From Methanobacteriota archaeon (GTDB lineage Archaea; Thermoplasmatota; Poseidoniia; Poseidoniales; Poseidoniaceae), in assembly GCA_002701145.1 (NCBI GenBank), contig PAEE01000051.1, forward strand, positions 1 to 8,381: a stretch of 8,381 bases of DNA, in the 5' to 3' direction. This document shows positions 6,076-8,381 of this stretch, one piece after another. Both the position numbers and the translations under genes were made by a program. The notes beneath the pieces are model-generated. The model searched no databases. It saw nothing but the letters and a program-made list of their open reading frames with translations, and was not told the DNA's origin. Within the stretch, counting starts at the first letter, position 1, and the number at the start of each line of letters is the position of its first letter.

Positions 6076-7059
6076 ATGGACATAGATTGGGATGCGAAAG
6101 TATTAAGCTCTCTAACCCCAGTTATCAATAACCTTCGAGAAATACAAATAAACAATCAAGAAATTGAAAATGTGGCTGACTGGCTGGCATATGAAGAATT
6201 TCCCTCTCCTCAGAACAATAAAACTAAAAAAAATCCTGAGGAAGTAATTAGAACAACACTTCTTGTAAATACTCTTAATTTTGCCTTTACAGATTTTGAA
6301 AAGAGTATCAAGTATGAAATTGAACGCGACGGATATATTTTTTCAGATAGCGAAGCTATGTTTACTCAGATAAATGAGACTCTTGCAACCGGTACAAAAC
6401 TTTACCATGGTGATGTACTTTCATCATTAGACATGGATAAATTGAATAAAATATTTTCTGGAAATATTGAAATGCCAATGATGAGTGAAAGATTAAAAAT
6501 CTTAAATGAGGTTGGAGAAAAGTTGTCATCTGAATACAAGGGAGACTGGATTAATTTCATAAATAAAGGACCGAAAAAATTATATAGTGATGGTGAAGGT
6601 TTGATCGAAAGACTAATTGAAGAATTTCCAAGATTTGATGATAAAACAATTCTTGAAGATAGGCAGGAAGTTCATTTTTATAAATTAGCTCAATTAGCTT
6701 TTTGGGGAATTCATGGAGAACTCTCTGGAGGGGGCCATTTTGTGGTCGAGGATATGCATAAAATGAGCGCATTTGCAGATTACATTGTTCCAGTTGCGCT
6801 AGAAGTTATGAAAATTATCACATATTCAGAAACATTAAATAATAAAATTATGAATGGTGAGCTAATCGAAAGGGATTCACGAGAAGAGGTTGAGATTCGA
6901 GCTGTAAGCTTGTATACAACCGCAAAACTTACAGAAGAAGTTAATAAAAGAAGACCTTTAGATAAACAAATAATAATCCCACAACTTGACTATAGGCTTT
7001 GGAAACAATATCATGCTACGCACAGACCCCACCACTTAACTATTACAACGATGTACTAA
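6076..7059 (+). CDS. qng1: Qng1/DUF2419 queuosine-5'-phosphate N-glycosylase
   Basis: Queuosine salvage protein family (DUF2419, human QNG1/C9orf64). The family cleaves queuosine 5'-phosphate to queuine and ribose 5-phosphate; its fold is related to DNA glycosylases. From the chosen start the protein has 327 residues, close to the 341 of the human one. Blocks recalled from the human protein appear in order: early LNFAF (67-71), MPMMSERLKILNEVGEKL (133-150, human IPLIEERHRVLNETGKIL), FYKLAQ (201-206, human FYKRAQ), AFADYIVP (232-239, human MFADYRLP), then REEVEIRAVSLY (269-280, human RQEVEIRGCSLW) and LDYRLW near the C-terminus (304-309), with an aromatic end (TTMY). The frame is open from 5989, but that start would overlap the divergent ribokinase; 6076 fits the -10 box and family length, and 6064 is the other option. 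Enzyme identity is by similarity; substrate preference is untested here. Confidence 0.9.
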   Translation: MDIDWDAKVLSSLTPVINNLREIQINNQEIENVADWLAYEEFPSPQNNKTKKNPEEVIRTTLLVNTLNFAFTDFEKSIKYEIERDGYIFSDSEAMFTQINETLATGTKLYHGDVLSSLDMDKLNKIFSGNIEMPMMSERLKILNEVGEKLSSEYKGDWINFINKGPKKLYSDGEGLIERLIEEFPRFDDKTILEDRQEVHFYKLAQLAFWGIHGELSGGGHFVVEDMHKMSAFADYIVPVALEVMKIITYSETLNNKIMNGELIERDSREEVEIRAVSLYTTAKLTEEVNKRRPLDKQIIIPQLDYRLWKQYHATHRPHHLTITTMY

Positions 7060-7060
7060 T

Positions 7061-8047
7061 TTGAAAAAGTTTATAATAGATGCGGATACTGGTTCAGATG
7101 ATGCTGTAGCTATATTGTTAGCACTTCAAGATCCTTCCGTTGAAATTCTAGGAATAACCGTGGTTTCAGGAAATGTCCCATTACAACAGGGAATTAAAAA
7201 TACCATATCAACTATCGACATGACAGAAAAAAAAGTGAAAGTATTTGCCGGCGAAGAAAAACCATTAACTAGAGAGTATGAGGAAATATATGAATTAAAA
7301 AATTTTATGGAGCATGTAAAATCATTAAAATCGAGCTCTGCAAGTGGGCAGTGCGTTCATGGTATAGATGGCATGGGTGACATAGGCATAAAGCCATCTA
7401 CAGAAGAGTATGAAGGCAAGTATGCAATAGATTTTATAATAGATACTGTTAACAAAAACCCTAATGAAGTAACACTTGTAACTCTTGGGCCACTCACAAA
7501 TATTGCCCTAGCTATTCAAAAAGATCCATCAATATCAGAAAAAATAAAACACTGTTATGTAATGGGTGGAACTTCTGATGGCACAGGCAATGTATCAGCT
7601 GCGGCTGAATATAACATCTGGGTTGACCCGGAAGCTGCAAAAATATGTTTTGAATCAGATTTGAATATAACAATGGTTGGTTGGGATAATTCCTACAAAT
7701 ATGCCATGCTCAAAGAAGAGGAGATTAAAGATTTGAGATCTCTTAATAGTAAGTTAGCTAATTTTTCAGTTGATATTCAAAAAACACTTATTGAACTAAC
7801 TTTTACAACATATGGCTTTCATGGATTTGATTTACCAGATCCAATCACAATGGCTATTGCTTTAGATGATTCAATTATTGAAGAATCAGAGCAACTACAT
7901 GTAATAGTCGACACCAGAGATGGAATTACCAGAGGGCAAACGATAGTTGATTACTTTAATGTGGAAGAAAGTAATCAAAATATTAGAGTTGTCACAAAGT
8001 CAGACAAAGATAAATTTATGAACCTATTAAAAAAATTTTTAAAGTAA
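7061..8047 (+). CDS. IunH-type nucleoside hydrolase, candidate queuosine hydrolase (QueK-like)
   Basis: Inosine/uridine-preferring nucleoside hydrolase family, 328 residues, which splits a ribonucleoside into base and ribose with a Ca2+-bound water. Seen: the N-terminal DADTGSDD (7-14) with D9 as presumed base and D13/D14 as metal ligands, SGNVPL (36-41), HGIDGMGD (100-107), TLGPLTNIALAI (141-152), VMGG (167-170), EYNIWVDPEAA (183-193) and the C-terminal metal Asp D260. The usual His just before that Asp is Pro (LPDP, 258-261), so the leaving-group acid differs from classical members. QueK, a queuosine hydrolase, belongs to this family, and the gene starts (TTG) one base after the Qng1 homologue, so queuosine or a relative is the favoured substrate. 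Purine or pyrimidine ribosides are the alternative. No ribosome binding site is visible; coupling to the upstream gene is likely. Confidence 0.87.
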   Translation: MKKFIIDADTGSDDAVAILLALQDPSVEILGITVVSGNVPLQQGIKNTISTIDMTEKKVKVFAGEEKPLTREYEEIYELKNFMEHVKSLKSSSASGQCVHGIDGMGDIGIKPSTEEYEGKYAIDFIIDTVNKNPNEVTLVTLGPLTNIALAIQKDPSISEKIKHCYVMGGTSDGTGNVSAAAEYNIWVDPEAAKICFESDLNITMVGWDNSYKYAMLKEEEIKDLRSLNSKLANFSVDIQKTLIELTFTTYGFHGFDLPDPITMAIALDDSIIEESEQLHVIVDTRDGITRGQTIVDYFNVEESNQNIRVVTKSDKDKFMNLLKKFLK

Positions 8048-8092
8048 TAAATTAAATCACTCCTAAATCTAAAAGAGTACAACAATATGTAG

Positions 8093-8381
8093 GTGCTTAA
8101 AGAATCAACTTATAAAACCCTTATAAGCCTCAAAGGTGCAAAAAATTTAATATTTTTTGGATACCTTGGGAGGGCACCTTACGCAATGCTCCAAGTAGGT
8201 ATGGTTATATTTGGAAACTATAAGACTGGCTCTTATGCAGTAGGTGGCGCTATGGCAGCAGGATTCAGCATTTCCAACGCTTTAATTCAGCCTGTAAATG
8301 GAAGATTGGTAGATAAAATTGGTCAAAAAAAGGTTGCTAGCTTTTTGCTAACTGGATTTATAGCTACTTCCTTTCTCATAA
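8093..8381 (+). CDS. MFS permease, N-terminal part (runs off the window)
   Basis: The frame begins with GTG at 8093 directly after an in-frame TAG, and stays open for 96 codons to the end of the window. The translation opens LKESTYKTLISLKGAKNLIF, then a hydrophobic helix with GYLGRAPYAMLQVG, a second Gly/Ala-rich helix (AVGGAMAAGFSISNALIQ), the loop GRLVDKIGQKKV and a third helix beginning FLLTGFIATSFLI. The loop matches MFS motif A (G-x-x-x-D-R/K-x-G-x-R/K), which the other MFS protein in the window lacks, so this is a different subfamily. It lies 45 bases after the nucleoside hydrolase on the same strand and could belong to that operon. There is no clear ribosome binding site. Substrate unknown. 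Confidence 0.7.
   Translation, partial: MLKESTYKTLISLKGAKNLIFFGYLGRAPYAMLQVGMVIFGNYKTGSYAVGGAMAAGFSISNALIQPVNGRLVDKIGQKKVASFLLTGFIATSFLI

Noticed and set aside
8048..8092. Terminator between nucleoside hydrolase and the second MFS gene
   Set aside because: No GC-rich stem or U-run is visible in these 45 bases.

Overview
The window reads as a nucleoside and 7-deazaguanine salvage locus, most likely for queuosine/queuine, in an AT-rich bacterium. TTG and GTG starts are used beside ATG. Most genes abut or overlap by a few bases. Two divergent genes appear to be transcribed without a leader, a habit common in actinobacteria among others. No marker gene fixes the taxon; a low-GC actinobacterium is only a guess.

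Layout. Positions 1-262 form a non-coding leader: AT-rich inverted repeats (28-113), then three tandem copies of a small H-type-pseudoknot-like element (120-224). Each copy has a GGTG/CACC stem and a run of seven or eight A; the last ends in the A-rich ACTAA tail typical of preQ1-I riboswitches. A plus-strand operon-like run follows: an ECF transporter S component (263-952), a 63-residue two-helix membrane protein (965-1156), two diverged uridine-phosphorylase-family proteins (1181-1918, 1911-2702), an EcfT transmembrane component (2695-3594) and an MFS permease (3604-4878). On the minus strand lie a ribokinase (5154-6029) and a 90-residue membrane protein (4875-5147). Divergent from the ribokinase, across a very short bidirectional promoter, is a DUF2419/Qng1 family protein (6076-7059), the queuosine-5'-phosphate N-glycosylase family. 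It is followed one base later by an IunH-type nucleoside hydrolase (7061-8047), a candidate queuosine hydrolase of QueK type. A second MFS permease starts at 8093 and runs off the window.

How it may work together. The Qng1 homology is the anchor: this family releases queuine from queuosine 5'-phosphate. The nucleoside hydrolase would release queuine (or another base) plus ribose. The two phosphorylases would give base plus ribose 1-phosphate. The ribokinase would capture free ribose, or phosphorylate the nucleoside to make a Qng1 substrate. The ECF S and T components would import the base or nucleoside, and the preQ1-like leader would tie expression to 7-deazaguanine supply. The ECF ATPases and tRNA-guanine transglycosylase are not in this window. 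The queuosine assignment of the transporter, phosphorylases and hydrolase is inference from context; the Qng1 family assignment is from protein sequence similarity recalled against the human protein.
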